Positions 35,888 to 44,570 of a stretch of DNA of 46,445 nucleotides are shown one piece after another. The stretch is from Myxococcaceae bacterium (GTDB lineage: Bacteria > Myxococcota > Myxococcia > Myxococcales > Myxococcaceae), in assembly GCA_004173515.1 (NCBI GenBank), contig SECN01000047.1, positions 1 to 46,445 on the forward strand. Reading direction: 5' to 3'. A program made the position numbers and the translations under genes. The notes under the pieces are model-generated. The model was not told where the DNA came from, made no database searches, and worked only from the letters and a program-made list of their open reading frames with translations. The stretch's first letter is position 1. Every line of letters begins with the position of its first letter.

Positions 35888-36964
35888 TCAGCGGAGCGGC
35901 GCGGTGAGCTTCGCGGCCTCCTCGGCCAGGGATTCCAGACCGCCGCCCATGCGCGTCCAGCCGGGGGTGTGCTCGGTGCGCGCGTACCACGTGTGGTCCG
36001 GCGTCATCGCCAGGGCGAGCTCGCCTACGGGCTTGCCCGCGCGCTGGTACTCGATGCGGAAGGCGGGCGTCGGGGGGAGGCCCGGCGGGGACTCGCCCCG
36101 GCCGAGGAACTCGATGGGCGTGAGGCGCCACAGGCGGTCGTGCCAGTTGCGGGTGAAGTCATCCGGCGTTCCGGGGGCCTCCACGGGAGCAAGCTGCGCG
36201 GCGCCCGGGGGCTGGCCGCTGGCCGCGAAGGCGCGCGAGGTGGTGCCAAAGGTGATGACCACGCGGTCGAAGCCGTCCACGTCGAAGGTGTGCATGCGCC
36301 GGTCCACGAGCCGACTGGACGCGGACTCCAGGTCCGACAACAGCGCGGGGCCCAGGAGGAAGACGTGCTCGTCCGAGGGGCGCTGGAGGTAGGGCGCGCC
36401 CCAGCCGGACGCGGGGGCCGCGAGGCGGAATACATTGGGCGCGCCGTCCACGGTGAGCGTCAGCGCCCGCTCCGTCCGAGCAAGGCCGATCTCCTCCAGC
36501 TTCCTGGCGTCCAGGACGCCCAGCTCGCGTTGGGCTCGCAGCGGGGCGAACTTCGCGAACAGCTTCTGGGCCGTGTCATTGCCGCGCAGCTCGCGGGGCG
36601 GGGACACGGGGGCCGGGGGCGACACGGGGCCCGCATCCGCGCCAGCGGTGGCGAGGACTCCTGCATCCGTGATGCGTGGAGTGGCTCCCGCATCGGCGGT
36701 TCCTCCATCGGCGTCCTCGGGCTTCGGCTTCGCGGGCTTGTTGCCCAGTCGGACCCAGATGGCCTCGCGGTCCTGGCCGTCACGGAACAACTCCACGAAG
36801 CGCGTCTCGTCCTCGTAGCGGATCCGGTCGAGCGAGCGCACCTGCACGTCCGCCACCGTCACCTCGCCCGCCGCGCGGGACGGCTCGCGCTGCCACACGG
36901 AGAACGCGGCCACCAGGGCCACGCCCGCAAGGACTCCCTGCACGGCCATATCGCGCGCCTTCAT
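35888..36964 (-). CDS. DUF4340-domain membrane-anchored protein
   Basis: 358 residues. One N-terminal membrane helix (MAVQGVLAGVALVAAFSVW) anchors a large periplasmic part. That part has a disordered Pro/Ala/Asp linker (~85-130), then repeated units such as LGVLDARKLEEIGLARTERALTLTVDG and VFLLGPALLSDLESASSRLVDRRMHTFDVDGFDRVVITFG, the pattern of DUF4340. Its start overlaps the GldG-like gene stop (ATGA), making it the last gene of a four-gene ABC operon. DUF4340 proteins are common partners of GldG-like ABC auxiliary proteins. The molecular role is unknown. Confidence 0.82.
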   Translation of the reverse strand: MKARDMAVQGVLAGVALVAAFSVWQREPSRAAGEVTVADVQVRSLDRIRYEDETRFVELFRDGQDREAIWVRLGNKPAKPKPEDADGGTADAGATPRITDAGVLATAGADAGPVSPPAPVSPPRELRGNDTAQKLFAKFAPLRAQRELGVLDARKLEEIGLARTERALTLTVDGAPNVFRLAAPASGWGAPYLQRPSDEHVFLLGPALLSDLESASSRLVDRRMHTFDVDGFDRVVITFGTTSRAFAASGQPPGAAQLAPVEAPGTPDDFTRNWHDRLWRLTPIEFLGRGESPPGLPPTPAFRIEYQRAGKPVGELALAMTPDHTWYARTEHTPGWTRMGGGLESLAEEAAKLTAPLR

Positions 36965-38835
36965 CGCGCACCTCCCACCGCTGCCGCGCTCCGGGGTGCA
37001 CGCCGTCCGCGCCTGCGCGTCACGAAGAAGCCCACCGCCAGCACCACCACCGGCGCCAGGAAGACGGTCGCGTAGAACCACGCGACGTCCTGCGAGCGCG
37101 TGTGCTGCAACGGCACGTCCTCCTCGCTCGTCGTCGCCCCGGAGAGCGCCTCCTCCCCGGAGAGCCAGCGCAGGGTGTCCACCGCCAGATACGCATTGCC
37201 CACGTTGCCCAGGATGCCGTCGCCCAGCGCATCCGCGTCCGCCATCACCACCGCGCGCGGCGCGGGCTTGCCCTCCCCCGCCGCCGGCTTCTCCACCGCC
37301 ACCACCAGTGGCCACGCGCGGGTGGCTTCACCGGACTGGGGCTCGAAGTCGCCATTGAGGTCCGCGAAGGTCTCCGCGTGCGCACGCACGCTCGTGTCCA
37401 GCTTCACGCCGGGCACGGGCGGCGACACGACCTCCAGCGCCACCGCGCCCGGGAACGCCACCGCCGCCTGCGAGCCCAGCGCGGACAACGACGTGACGGA
37501 CGGGTGCGAGGAGAAGCTCGCCGTGCCCAGGTTGCCCCGGTCGCTCACCTGACGCGTGGTGCGGAAGTAGACGCGGTCGTTCGCCAGCGGCACGCGCAGC
37601 GACCGGAGCCCCATCGGCTTGAGCAACGGCTCCAGCCTGGCGCCGTCCGGCTCCAATGCGATCCACAGCCGGCCTCCCTGCACCCAATACTCCTGGAGCG
37701 CGGCGGATTCCTCCGGACGCAGCTCACTCGTGGGCCCCAGCACCACCACCATCGCCGCGTCGCGAGGCACCTCCGTGCCCAGCCCTTCCGCCGCCGTGAG
37801 CGTGCGCACGTCCACGTTCTGCGAGCGCAGCAGCTCCTTGAACTGCGCCACCGAAGGCCGGGCCGCTTCACCGGGAACGGGCCGCATGTCGGCGCGCTCC
37901 CCATGACCGCCCGTGAGGTAGACGATGCGCCGGGGCTTCGCCACCGACAGCAGCCGTCGCTGCACCTCCGCATCCAGCCGCAGGAGCTGTCCCCGCGCCC
38001 GCTCCGCGTCCGTCCCCAGCGTCAGGACCTCCTTGCGGTCTCCGCGCGACAGCACCACCGAGCCATTGTTGCTGACGCCCAGCGCCTTGCCCCGCGCGGG
38101 CTCCACCGCCTGATCCAACGACTCCACGCTCAAGAGCGGGCTCTCCGGCTCCAGGTCGCGGAAGTACTGCCGCACCGCCTCCCCCACCTCGTTGGCGGGC
38201 GGGAAGAAGAGCGTCACCTGCAAGGGCTCGTTGAGGCCGAGCACCAGCTTGCGCGTCGCCTCGCCCGGCCGGGCGGTCCGGAAGTAGGACAGGTCCCAGG
38301 TGGCATCCGCCTTCGTCGCCACATAGGTCGCCGCGAACGCGAACACGCCCACGAAGGCCATGCCCAACCCGGAGAACAGCGCGCTGCGCACCCGCCCCGT
38401 CTCCGGCACCGGCGCGCGCGCCATCGCCACGAGCGCGGCCTCCACCAGCGCCAGCGGCAGGAGCGAGCACACGAGCAGCGCCGGGAACAGCACCGCCAGC
38501 ACTCCCGAAAGCCTCGGAGAAGAACGCGACAGCGGGGCCCCGAACAGCGCCGTGCCCACGTCCCCCTGGACGAAGTAGAGCACCAGCGCCACCAGCCCCA
38601 CGCCGTACAGGAGCAGCACCCACCGCTCCAGCACGCGCCGGGCGGGAGGCGCCGCCAGCATCCGTACCACCCGCCAGCCCGTGGCGCCCAAGGCGATGGC
38701 GACGCCCAGCGCGGCCAGGGCCACGCGGCCGGAGCCCGCGCCCAGCACGCGCTCCGCGAGGAAGACCGCGACCAACCCCGCGACCAAGGCCACCGTCGCG
38801 GCCAGTCCGGTGCCGAAGGAAGCTGTCGTGCTCAT
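36961..38835 (-). CDS. GldG-like ABC transporter auxiliary protein
   Basis: 624 residues. About five membrane helices lie in the first ~190 residues, then a large periplasmic ABC_transp_aux (GldG) domain (YFRTARPGEATRKLVLGLNEPLQVTLFFPPANEVGEAVRQYF, then RRIVYLTGGHGERAD, MVVVLGPTSELRPEESAALQEYWVQGGRLWIALEPD), and a final helix (WFYATVFLAPVVVLAVGFFV) before RRRGRR. In Bacteroidetes, GldA-GldF-GldG is needed for gliding; homologues elsewhere have unknown roles. The start ATG 38835 overlaps the permease stop (ATGA). Unlike the permease before it, this gene is intact. Confidence 0.85.
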   Translation of the reverse strand: MSTTASFGTGLAATVALVAGLVAVFLAERVLGAGSGRVALAALGVAIALGATGWRVVRMLAAPPARRVLERWVLLLYGVGLVALVLYFVQGDVGTALFGAPLSRSSPRLSGVLAVLFPALLVCSLLPLALVEAALVAMARAPVPETGRVRSALFSGLGMAFVGVFAFAATYVATKADATWDLSYFRTARPGEATRKLVLGLNEPLQVTLFFPPANEVGEAVRQYFRDLEPESPLLSVESLDQAVEPARGKALGVSNNGSVVLSRGDRKEVLTLGTDAERARGQLLRLDAEVQRRLLSVAKPRRIVYLTGGHGERADMRPVPGEAARPSVAQFKELLRSQNVDVRTLTAAEGLGTEVPRDAAMVVVLGPTSELRPEESAALQEYWVQGGRLWIALEPDGARLEPLLKPMGLRSLRVPLANDRVYFRTTRQVSDRGNLGTASFSSHPSVTSLSALGSQAAVAFPGAVALEVVSPPVPGVKLDTSVRAHAETFADLNGDFEPQSGEATRAWPLVVAVEKPAAGEGKPAPRAVVMADADALGDGILGNVGNAYLAVDTLRWLSGEEALSGATTSEEDVPLQHTRSQDVAWFYATVFLAPVVVLAVGFFVTRRRGRRAPRSAAAVGGAR

Positions 38836-39435
38836 CGCCACCTCCGCGCTTCCAGCACCCGTGTCGCCGCGAACAGCGCCACGTAGGTGACGACCAGGTA
38901 GTAGACGACGTCGCGCACGTGGATGAGTCCTGCCTGGAACGGGGGGAAGTGCTGATTCCACAGCGACATCGCGCTGAAGACATCCGACAGCGGCTGCTCG
39001 GTGATGCGCGCAAGCAACCAGCACAGGATGAGCGCCACCAGCATCACCGCGGAGAAGATGGCCGCGAGCAGCTGGTTCTTCGCCAGCGACGAGCCGAACG
39101 TGCCCACCGCCAGCGACGCGCTGCCCAGCAGCAACAGCCCCAGGTAGCCCGCCGCCACGTGCCCGAAGGACACCTTGCCGTTCACCAGCACTGCCCGTCT
39201 GGCGCTCCTCCGCGAGCAGCCGCATGGAGACCAGGATGGCCGCCACGATGGTGAAGCCGCTGGAGTAGTAGAAGAATCCGGACAGCACCTCCGCGGAGCG
39301 CTTGCTCGCGCCGCCCAGGGCGTACGCGTTGAAGAACAGGCCGTTGACCGCGAGGATGACCGCGAGGATGACGTAGCCGCTGAGCGTGCGCAGGTAGCCG
39401 GCCAGCTCGCGGCGGGCAATCAGGAGCGCCTTCAC
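38832..39435 (-). pseudogene. ABC-2-type permease (GldF-like), internal segment deleted
   Basis: From GTG 39435: MKALLIARRELAGYLRTLSGYVILAVILAVNGLFFNAYALGG, then helix 2 and SMRLLAEERQTGS. At about 39188-39195 the frame changes to VLVNGKVSFGHVAAGYLGLLLLGSASLAVGTFGSSLAKNQLLAAIFSAVMLVALILCWLL and runs to the end (ATRVLEARRWR) at 38832. In this family RQTG is followed by ~35 residues (a loop with LLLTSPV..-type sequence, and helix 3) before the GKVSFGH-equivalent, and those are missing. The natural start (GTGA overlap with the ATPase gene) and stop (ATGA overlap with the GldG-like gene) are both kept. Read straight through, the first frame fuses junk to the next protein. Confidence 0.8.
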
Positions 39436-40355
39436 GCGCGCACCTCCTGGCCCGTCAGCTTGAGGAAGAGCGCTTCCAACTGGCCTTCTCCCGCGTCCAG
39501 CCGCAGCAACTCCAGGCCCGCGCCCACCACCGCCCGCGCCACCTGGGGCCGCAGGTCCGGGGACGCCGCCACCTTCAACCCAAGCACCTCGCCCTCCCCC
39601 TGCCGCACCTCCACCGCGCCGAACCCCTGGAGCGCTTCGAGCGCCAGCGCGCGCGGGCCCCGCACCTCCAGCTCGATGGACGGACCGCCCAGGCTGCGCG
39701 ACAGCTCCTCCTCGCTGCCCTGCGCGAGCAGCGCGCCCTTGTGGATGATGAGCAGCCGGTCACACGTCTGGGAGATCTCCGGGAGGATGTGGCTGGACAC
39801 GAGCACCGTGTGCGCGCCCTTGAGGCCGCGGATGACGTCGCGCATCTCCACGATCTGCAGCGGATCCAACCCGCTGGTGGGCTCATCCAGGATGAGCAGC
39901 GCGGGCTTGTGCACCAGCGCCTGCGCCAGGCCCACGCGCTGGCGGTAGCCGTGGCTGAGCGTGGAGATGACCTCGCCGTGCACGTCGCGCAGGCCCGTCT
40001 TCTCCTCGGCCTCGCCCACGTGGACGGGGGTGGCCTTCGCCGGCACGTCGCGCAGGCGGGCGACGTAGGTCAGGTATTCGCCCACCGTCATCTCCTCGTA
40101 GACGGGGGGCACGTCGGGCAGGTAGCCGATGCGCTGGCGCACCTCGTGGGACTGGCTCACCACGTCGTGCCCGTCGATGACGACGCGCCCCGAGGTGGGC
40201 AAGAGCACGCACCCGAGGATCTTGAGCGTCGTCGACTTGCCCGCGCCGTTGAGGCCCAGGAAGCCAATCACTTCACCCTGACCGATGGTGAAGGCGAGAT
40301 CGCGGATGGCGGCATGCTCGCCGTAGAACTTCGTCAGCCCTTCGACCTGGATCAT
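39432..40355 (-). CDS. ABC transporter ATP-binding protein (GldA/ABC-2 type)
   Basis: 307 residues. Walker A GLNGAGKS (34-41), Q-loop near YLPDVPPVYEEMT, a signature LSHGYRQR (133-140) and Walker B LLILD with EPTSGLD (153-163). The C-terminal ~80 residues (SIELEVRGPRALALEALQGFGAVEV...) form an accessory alpha/beta domain seen in exporters of this type. It powers the ABC-2 permease encoded next. ATG 40355 has GAGGAG 6 nt upstream. The stop overlaps the permease start (GTGA). It is the first gene of the ATPase-permease-GldG-DUF4340 operon. Confidence 0.9.
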   Translation of the reverse strand: MIQVEGLTKFYGEHAAIRDLAFTIGQGEVIGFLGLNGAGKSTTLKILGCVLLPTSGRVVIDGHDVVSQSHEVRQRIGYLPDVPPVYEEMTVGEYLTYVARLRDVPAKATPVHVGEAEEKTGLRDVHGEVISTLSHGYRQRVGLAQALVHKPALLILDEPTSGLDPLQIVEMRDVIRGLKGAHTVLVSSHILPEISQTCDRLLIIHKGALLAQGSEEELSRSLGGPSIELEVRGPRALALEALQGFGAVEVRQGEGEVLGLKVAASPDLRPQVARAVVGAGLELLRLDAGEGQLEALFLKLTGQEVRA

Positions 40356-40425
40356 CAGGACTCCTCGAAGCGAGGGGGAAACGGCGCACTTCTGGCCCCC
40401 CGCCCCGGGAGTGTCAAGCACAGGC

Positions 40426-41844
40426 CTACGTGTGGCGGAATTCCGCGCCCTCGGTGGTCCGTCCCAGGGTGAAGCGCAGCGCGCCCTCCAGGTCGGGGAA
40501 CAGGAAGGGGAACCCGTGCGCCTGGGCCACCGTGGGCAGCACGTGGGCGCTGGAGAGGATGGTCTCCTCGCCCATCTGCCCGAACACGGTCTTCACCACG
40601 CCTGCGGGCAGCGGGAAGAAGGAGGGGCGGTGCAGCACCTTGCCCATCACCCGGGCCAGTTCGCCCTGCCGCACGGCGTTCGGCGCCACGGCGTTGAGCG
40701 CGCCGCGCAGGGACGGGGTGGCGATGGCGAACTGGATGAGCCCGAGCAGGTCCTCCATGGACACCCAGCTCATCCACTGTTTGCCGGAGCCGATGGGCCC
40801 ACCTCCACCCGCGAGGGTCGGGGGCAACAGCTTCGCCAGCACCCCGCCGCTCGCGTCCAGCACCACGCCGATGCGCAGGTGCACCACGCGGATGCCCGCG
40901 GCCTCGGCCGCCACGGTGGCGGCCTCCCACTGGCGCGTGACGTCCGCGAGGAAGCCCGGGCCCACGCCGGACGTCTCCGTGAGTTCCTCGTCGCCCCGGT
41001 TCCCATAGAGACCGATGGCGGAGGCGCAGATGAGCACGCGGGGCTTGCGGCTGGCGCGGGCCAGGGCCTCGCACAGCACGCGGGTGCTCTCCGTGCGACT
41101 CTTGACGATCTCCTGCTTGCGCTCCTCCGACCAGCGCCCGTCCCCGACGTTGGCGCCGGACAGGTGCACCACCGCGTCCACCCCCTCCAGGCCCTCCGCG
41201 TCGACGGTGCCCCGGTCGGGAGCCCAGGCGATGTCCCCCCGGGCCGCGTTGGGGCGGCCGCGCACCAGCCGCTTCACGCGGTGGCCCCCGGTGGTGAGGA
41301 ACGACGCCAGCGCCGAGCCCACCAATCCCGAAGCGCCACCGATGGCCACCGTGAGGGGGCCCAGGTCCTTGAAGGCGGCATGGCGGCGCAGGTCCATGCG
41401 GGTGACGGTGTGGCGGTACGCGAACATGCGCTCCAGCCGCTCGCGAGCGTAACCCCCGCCGAAGGTGTCCCCGAGCGCGCCCACGGGCAGCACGTACTCC
41501 ACCGCGTCCTCCAGGACGGAGACCTGGGGGGAGGGGCCGGGGTGCATGCGATGGTCATGGACCCACTTCGTGAAGGGGCCTTCACGCTGGGTGTCCTGGA
41601 AGGAGGCGCCCTCGACGTAGCCGGTGTGTTCCGCGACCAGGCGCTGGGGGATGGGGCCCAGGTGGATCTTCACGGTGACGCGCGAGCCGGGGCGGATGCC
41701 GTCGCCGGTGCGCTCGACGACCTCGGCGGTCTCCCAGGGGGGCGACAGGCGCTCGAAGGCGCCCTCACGGGTGTGCCAGGCGAAGAGGTCGGCGGCGGAG
41801 ACTGGCATCTGGCTGCGCGCATCGAAGACGTGCGACTTGCCCAT
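40426..41844 (-). CDS. TIGR01777-family NAD(P)-dependent epimerase with N-terminal SRPBCC domain
   Basis: 472 residues in two parts. Residues 1-150 are a START/SRPBCC-like lipid-binding fold (HVFDARSQMPVSAADLFAWHTREGAFERLSPPWE, then GPFTKWVHDHRMHP). Residues ~165-472 are an extended short-chain dehydrogenase (GGASGLVGSALASFLTTGGHRV for the cofactor, VHLSGANVGDGRWSEERKQEI, SAIGLYGNRGDEELTE and the terminal DUF1731-like segment). The fused form is known in several bacterial groups, but no reaction is established. AGGAG lies 5 nt before ATG 41844. Only 31 bp separate it from the divergent tsaC start. Confidence 0.87.
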   Translation of the reverse strand: MGKSHVFDARSQMPVSAADLFAWHTREGAFERLSPPWETAEVVERTGDGIRPGSRVTVKIHLGPIPQRLVAEHTGYVEGASFQDTQREGPFTKWVHDHRMHPGPSPQVSVLEDAVEYVLPVGALGDTFGGGYARERLERMFAYRHTVTRMDLRRHAAFKDLGPLTVAIGGASGLVGSALASFLTTGGHRVKRLVRGRPNAARGDIAWAPDRGTVDAEGLEGVDAVVHLSGANVGDGRWSEERKQEIVKSRTESTRVLCEALARASRKPRVLICASAIGLYGNRGDEELTETSGVGPGFLADVTRQWEAATVAAEAAGIRVVHLRIGVVLDASGGVLAKLLPPTLAGGGGPIGSGKQWMSWVSMEDLLGLIQFAIATPSLRGALNAVAPNAVRQGELARVMGKVLHRPSFFPLPAGVVKTVFGQMGEETILSSAHVLPTVAQAHGFPFLFPDLEGALRFTLGRTTEGAEFRHT

Positions 41845-41875
41845 GGTAACTCCTGGGGGGAGATTGCGACCGCGC

Positions 41876-42838
41876 ATGCTTAATCCCGACCATCTCGACC
41901 GTGCAGTTGAATTGCTGCGACGCGGCGGAGTCATCGCCCTGCCAACAGAGACGGTCTACGGGCTCGCGGCGAACGCCGAGGACGAACTGGCGGTCCGTCG
42001 CGTATTCGCCATCAAGGGCCGGCCGGCCACCCACCCGCTCATCGTCCACATCCCGGGAGCGGAGCACCTGTCCCGGTGGGCCCGGGTGATTCCGGACGAA
42101 GCGACCGCGCTGGCGAAGGCGTTCTGGCCGGGGCCGTTGACGCTGGTCCTGCCGCGCACGGCGAGGGCCACGGACGCGGTGACGGGAGGCCAGGACACGG
42201 TGGCGTTGCGGGTGCCGGGGCATCCGGTGGCGCTGGAGGTGCTGCGAAGGCTGGGCGGAGGCGTGGCCGCGCCGAGCGCCAACCGCTTCGGCAGGGTGAG
42301 CCCGACGACGGCGGAGCACGTGCAGCAGGACCTGGGCGGCGACGTGGACCTGGTGCTGGACGGAGGTCCGTCCACGGTGGGCGTGGAGTCGACCATCGTG
42401 GACCTGTCCTCCGGTGCGCCCGCGATCCTCCGGCCGGGAGGACTGGCGACGGAGGAGGTGGAGCGGGTGCTGGGCAGGACGGTGCCGGTGCGCGCGTCCA
42501 CCTCGGTGCGCGTGTCCGGTTCGCTGGCGTCGCACTACGCGCCGCGCGCGGGCGTGGTGCTGGCGGAGCCTTCCGAGGTGGCGCAGCGAGTGGAGACCCT
42601 GCGGGCCCAGGGCCGGCGCGTGGGCGTGCTGGGCCCCGCGTCACTGTCACTGCCCGAGGACGTGCAGCGCTTCGACGTGCCGGGAGAACCGGCGGAGGCC
42701 GCGCGCGTGCTGTACGCCCGGCTGCGGGAAGCGGATGAACAGGGCCACGACGTGCTTGTGGCCTGTCTGCCTTTGGCGAGCGGCCTGGGCATCGCGGTGC
42801 GGGACCGGCTGTCGCGTGCGGCGGCGCCTCGCGACTGA
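41876..42838 (+). CDS. tsaC: L-threonylcarbamoyladenylate synthase (Sua5/YrdC/TsaC)
   Basis: 320 residues. It makes threonylcarbamoyl-AMP from threonine, bicarbonate and ATP for the universal tRNA t6A37 modification. The YrdC domain (1-200) shows GGVIALPTETVYGLAANA, IKGRPATHPLIVHI, FWPGPLTLVLPR, VALRVPGHPVA and APSANRFGRVSPT. A linker with SGSLASHYAPRAGV leads to the small Sua5 C-terminal domain (to 320), so this is the long Sua5 form. GGGGGGAG lies ~14 nt before ATG 41876, which is far; no better start is in frame. Its 3' end abuts a lipoprotein-family gene remnant on the other strand. Confidence 0.92.
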   Translation: MLNPDHLDRAVELLRRGGVIALPTETVYGLAANAEDELAVRRVFAIKGRPATHPLIVHIPGAEHLSRWARVIPDEATALAKAFWPGPLTLVLPRTARATDAVTGGQDTVALRVPGHPVALEVLRRLGGGVAAPSANRFGRVSPTTAEHVQQDLGGDVDLVLDGGPSTVGVESTIVDLSSGAPAILRPGGLATEEVERVLGRTVPVRASTSVRVSGSLASHYAPRAGVVLAEPSEVAQRVETLRAQGRRVGVLGPASLSLPEDVQRFDVPGEPAEAARVLYARLREADEQGHDVLVACLPLASGLGIAVRDRLSRAAAPRD

Positions 42839-43060
42839 CCAGCGGGGACTTGCTGGAAGTCCTTTGCCATTCGCTTCTGCTCCAGTTCCAGTGCCTGCCT
42901 GCGTGCCTTCGCGAGTTCAGGCGCATACCGAGCACTCTCGTACTCGACGACCACTGCCACGACGTCTGGGGCTGTCACGCTCGTGAGCAGCACCTGACTT
43001 TCAACGGTCTCCCAACGGCTCATCAGCATGAACCGTTTCTTGGCGGCGCGCGCCAGAACC
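42839..43060 (-). pseudogene. Truncated third copy of the GFQ..RWGMT lipoprotein family (C-terminal piece)
   Basis: The minus-strand frame reads VLARAAKKRFMLMSRWETVESQVLL, then VVAVVVEYESARYAPELAKARRQALELEQKRMAKDF. This matches the C-terminal third of the two lipoproteins at 43820 and 44571 (RW..LESQVNL, YESARYAP, ...VKDL). The N-terminal two thirds, including signal peptide and GFQ..RWGMT, are absent. The expected stop after MAKDF is replaced by CAG codons and the frame runs on into antisense tsaC. It is therefore a remnant at both ends. Confidence 0.55.
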
Positions 43061-43439
43061 CTGGGGTCGGATCCCTGGCCTGAGCCCCCTCTGGGAACGT
43101 GGATGGGGCGAAAAGTGAAGGTTGTGCCAGTGGGGCATGTCTGAACGCATCTCCATTAGAGACACCCGGAGGGGTGCAAAAAGATCCCGCCGAATCGGTA
43201 AACAATCCCCCGCCGCACAGCTCTCCGCTCGGGCATTCCGAAGTCTCTTCGCACGCCCGCTGACAGGTACCTGAACGTGTCAGCGGCCAGACCATGCACT
43301 CCAGTTCCTTCTCGCAGTCGGCGCTACTCTTGCAGGTCTCTCCCTCTTGAACATGAACTGGGGCCGCCTTGGGACCACGGCTGACAGCACAGGAAGAAAG
43401 GAGAAGCAGAAGCACCAGCAAGGGCCATTCGGGTTTCAT
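43023..43439 (-). CDS. Cysteine-rich outer-membrane lipoprotein
   Basis: 138 residues with a lipoprotein signal peptide (MKPEWPLLVLLLLLSSC; lipobox LSSC, Cys17). The mature part has seven more cysteines before residue ~90 in a spaced pattern (ETCKSSADCEKELECM, GTCQRACEETSECPSGELCGG, SFC), like the small disulfide-rich domains common in myxobacterial surface lipoproteins. The C-terminal ~45 residues are low in cysteine, and the last ~20 overlap the frame of the adjacent gene remnant, so the true end may be altered. The start overlaps the stop of the upstream fragment (ATGA). The function is unknown. Confidence 0.65.
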   Translation of the reverse strand: MKPEWPLLVLLLLLSSCAVSRGPKAAPVHVQEGETCKSSADCEKELECMVWPLTRSGTCQRACEETSECPSGELCGGGLFTDSAGSFCTPPGVSNGDAFRHAPLAQPSLFAPSTFPEGAQARDPTPGFWRAPPRNGSC

Positions 43440-43717
43440 GTTCTCACCGGATCAACGCTCCAGCCCGCTGAACTCGTGCATGGGGCGTTTGGATGGGAGT
43501 GATAGGGAGCTGACGCCCAATACGCGAGGTCCTTGTTGGCCAACGCTTGTGGCGTCGTGGTGGCATATCCGCCATTCGAACACTGGTTGCCCTCTGTCCG
43601 ATAGACCAGCCCCGCCCATGGGGTCGTGGAGCGCACGAGGACCAACTCCGTCGGCTCCGAGCCCGCGACGAGCGCCGGGACGACGACACTTCGGGTTCCT
43701 CGTCCTCGGCTGCTGCG
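43436..43717 (-). pseudogene. Short remnant open frame upstream of the Cys-rich lipoprotein gene
   Basis: An open frame reads VVVPALVAGSEPTELVLVRSTTPWAGLVYRTEGNQCSNGG, then YATTTPQALANKDLAYWASAPYHSHPNAPC, and stops at 43436, overlapping the next start. No ATG or GTG with a Shine-Dalgarno lies in frame. The upstream acidic stretch AEDEEPEVS sits in a neighbouring frame, so a 1-2 nt shift would join them. The natural-looking composition and the coupled stop suggest a real gene end. I do not recognise it. Confidence 0.35.
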
Positions 43718-43740
43718 TCATGCTCCTACGGCGCCTCTGT

Positions 43741-43766
43741 CCTGACATTTGTCAGGCACTGTCAGG
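43741..43766. promoter_or_regulatory. Palindromic site with a repeated half-site
   Basis: CCTGACA (43741-43747), TT, and TGTCAGG (43750-43756) form a perfect 16-bp palindrome. A third half-site TGTCAGG (43760-43766) lies one helical turn further in the same orientation. It is between the lipoprotein gene at 43820 and the remnant frame, so it may be a protein-binding site or part of a transcript hairpin. Confidence 0.45.
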
Positions 43767-43819
43767 GCCATTTGAGCGCCCGGGCGTTCAAGAACGCCTC
43801 GGGAGCTCACACCTTCATC

Positions 43820-44524
43820 TCAGAGGTCCTTCACCATCTCCTCTCGCGACTTGTCGCTGAAGCGTCCGATGAGGCCCGCGCGCCGGGGGGCGTACCGGGC
43901 GCTCTCGTACTGGAGGGACATGACGACCTTGCCGGGCAGGGCCCACCTCGTCAGGTTCACCTGGCTCTCCAGGTTGGTCCACCGGTGGATCACCCGGCGC
44001 TTCCCGAAGGCCGACAGGGAGCTCTCCAGGCTGGAGGCATCCGCCGGAGCGGCACCCTCCTGCACGGGGCCCAGGTCCGCTGCGAAGCGCACCGGCACGT
44101 TGCCTTCCACCACCTGCCGCGTCACATCGAAGTTGCGCATCGGTTCGCCGTACTTCCGCGTGAGCAGGTCGCGCATCAACGTCTGGAACGTGCGCACGTC
44201 CGCCACCTCCGGGAAGAAGACGTCCACCGCCGCCAGCCGATCCTCCAGGAAGCCGAAGGCCACCTCCGCCGGCACCTCCGCGATGGTGGTCTTCAGCCGC
44301 AACGTCCCATCCGGAGACACGCTCGCGTCGGGAAGCACGGCGCGGACCTCCGCCGACGTCATTCCCCAGCGGGCCTCCTGGAACCCTTCCGACGAACGGT
44401 AGGTCTTGTCCACCGCCGCCCGGACCGTATCCCGCCGCTCCAGCGCGGAAGGCTTCGCCGGATCCGACGCACAGCCCGCCGCGAGTCCCAGCACCCCCAC
44501 CCATCCCACGATTCCAAGCTTCAT
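43820..44524 (-). CDS. Lipoprotein of unknown function, GFQ..RWGMT family, copy 1
   Basis: 234 residues with a lipoprotein signal peptide (MKLGIVGWVGVLGLAAGC; Cys18). The mature protein has YRSSEGFQEARWGMTSAEVRAVLPDASV, then VAFGFLEDRLAAVDVFFPEV and MRDLLTRKYGEP, a variable linker, and IHRWTNLESQVNL with MSLQYESARYAP at the end. It is a clear paralogue of the gene at 44571 and of the remnant at 42839. The GFQ..RWGMT..EV element followed by two strand pairs resembles the layout of small periplasmic outer-membrane-assembly folds, but I cannot assign a family. It ends VKDL at 43820. The start is ATG 44524. Confidence 0.75.
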   Translation of the reverse strand: MKLGIVGWVGVLGLAAGCASDPAKPSALERRDTVRAAVDKTYRSSEGFQEARWGMTSAEVRAVLPDASVSPDGTLRLKTTIAEVPAEVAFGFLEDRLAAVDVFFPEVADVRTFQTLMRDLLTRKYGEPMRNFDVTRQVVEGNVPVRFAADLGPVQEGAAPADASSLESSLSAFGKRRVIHRWTNLESQVNLTRWALPGKVVMSLQYESARYAPRRAGLIGRFSDKSREEMVKDL

Positions 44525-44570
44525 TTCATTGACTCCAATCCAAGACACAGCCCTCTTCCCCAAGAGGCCG

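Noticed and set aside
36676..38886. A ~736-codon plus-strand frame over the GldG-like and DUF4340 genes
   Set aside because: Antisense shadow; His/Arg/Pro-rich and not protein-like.
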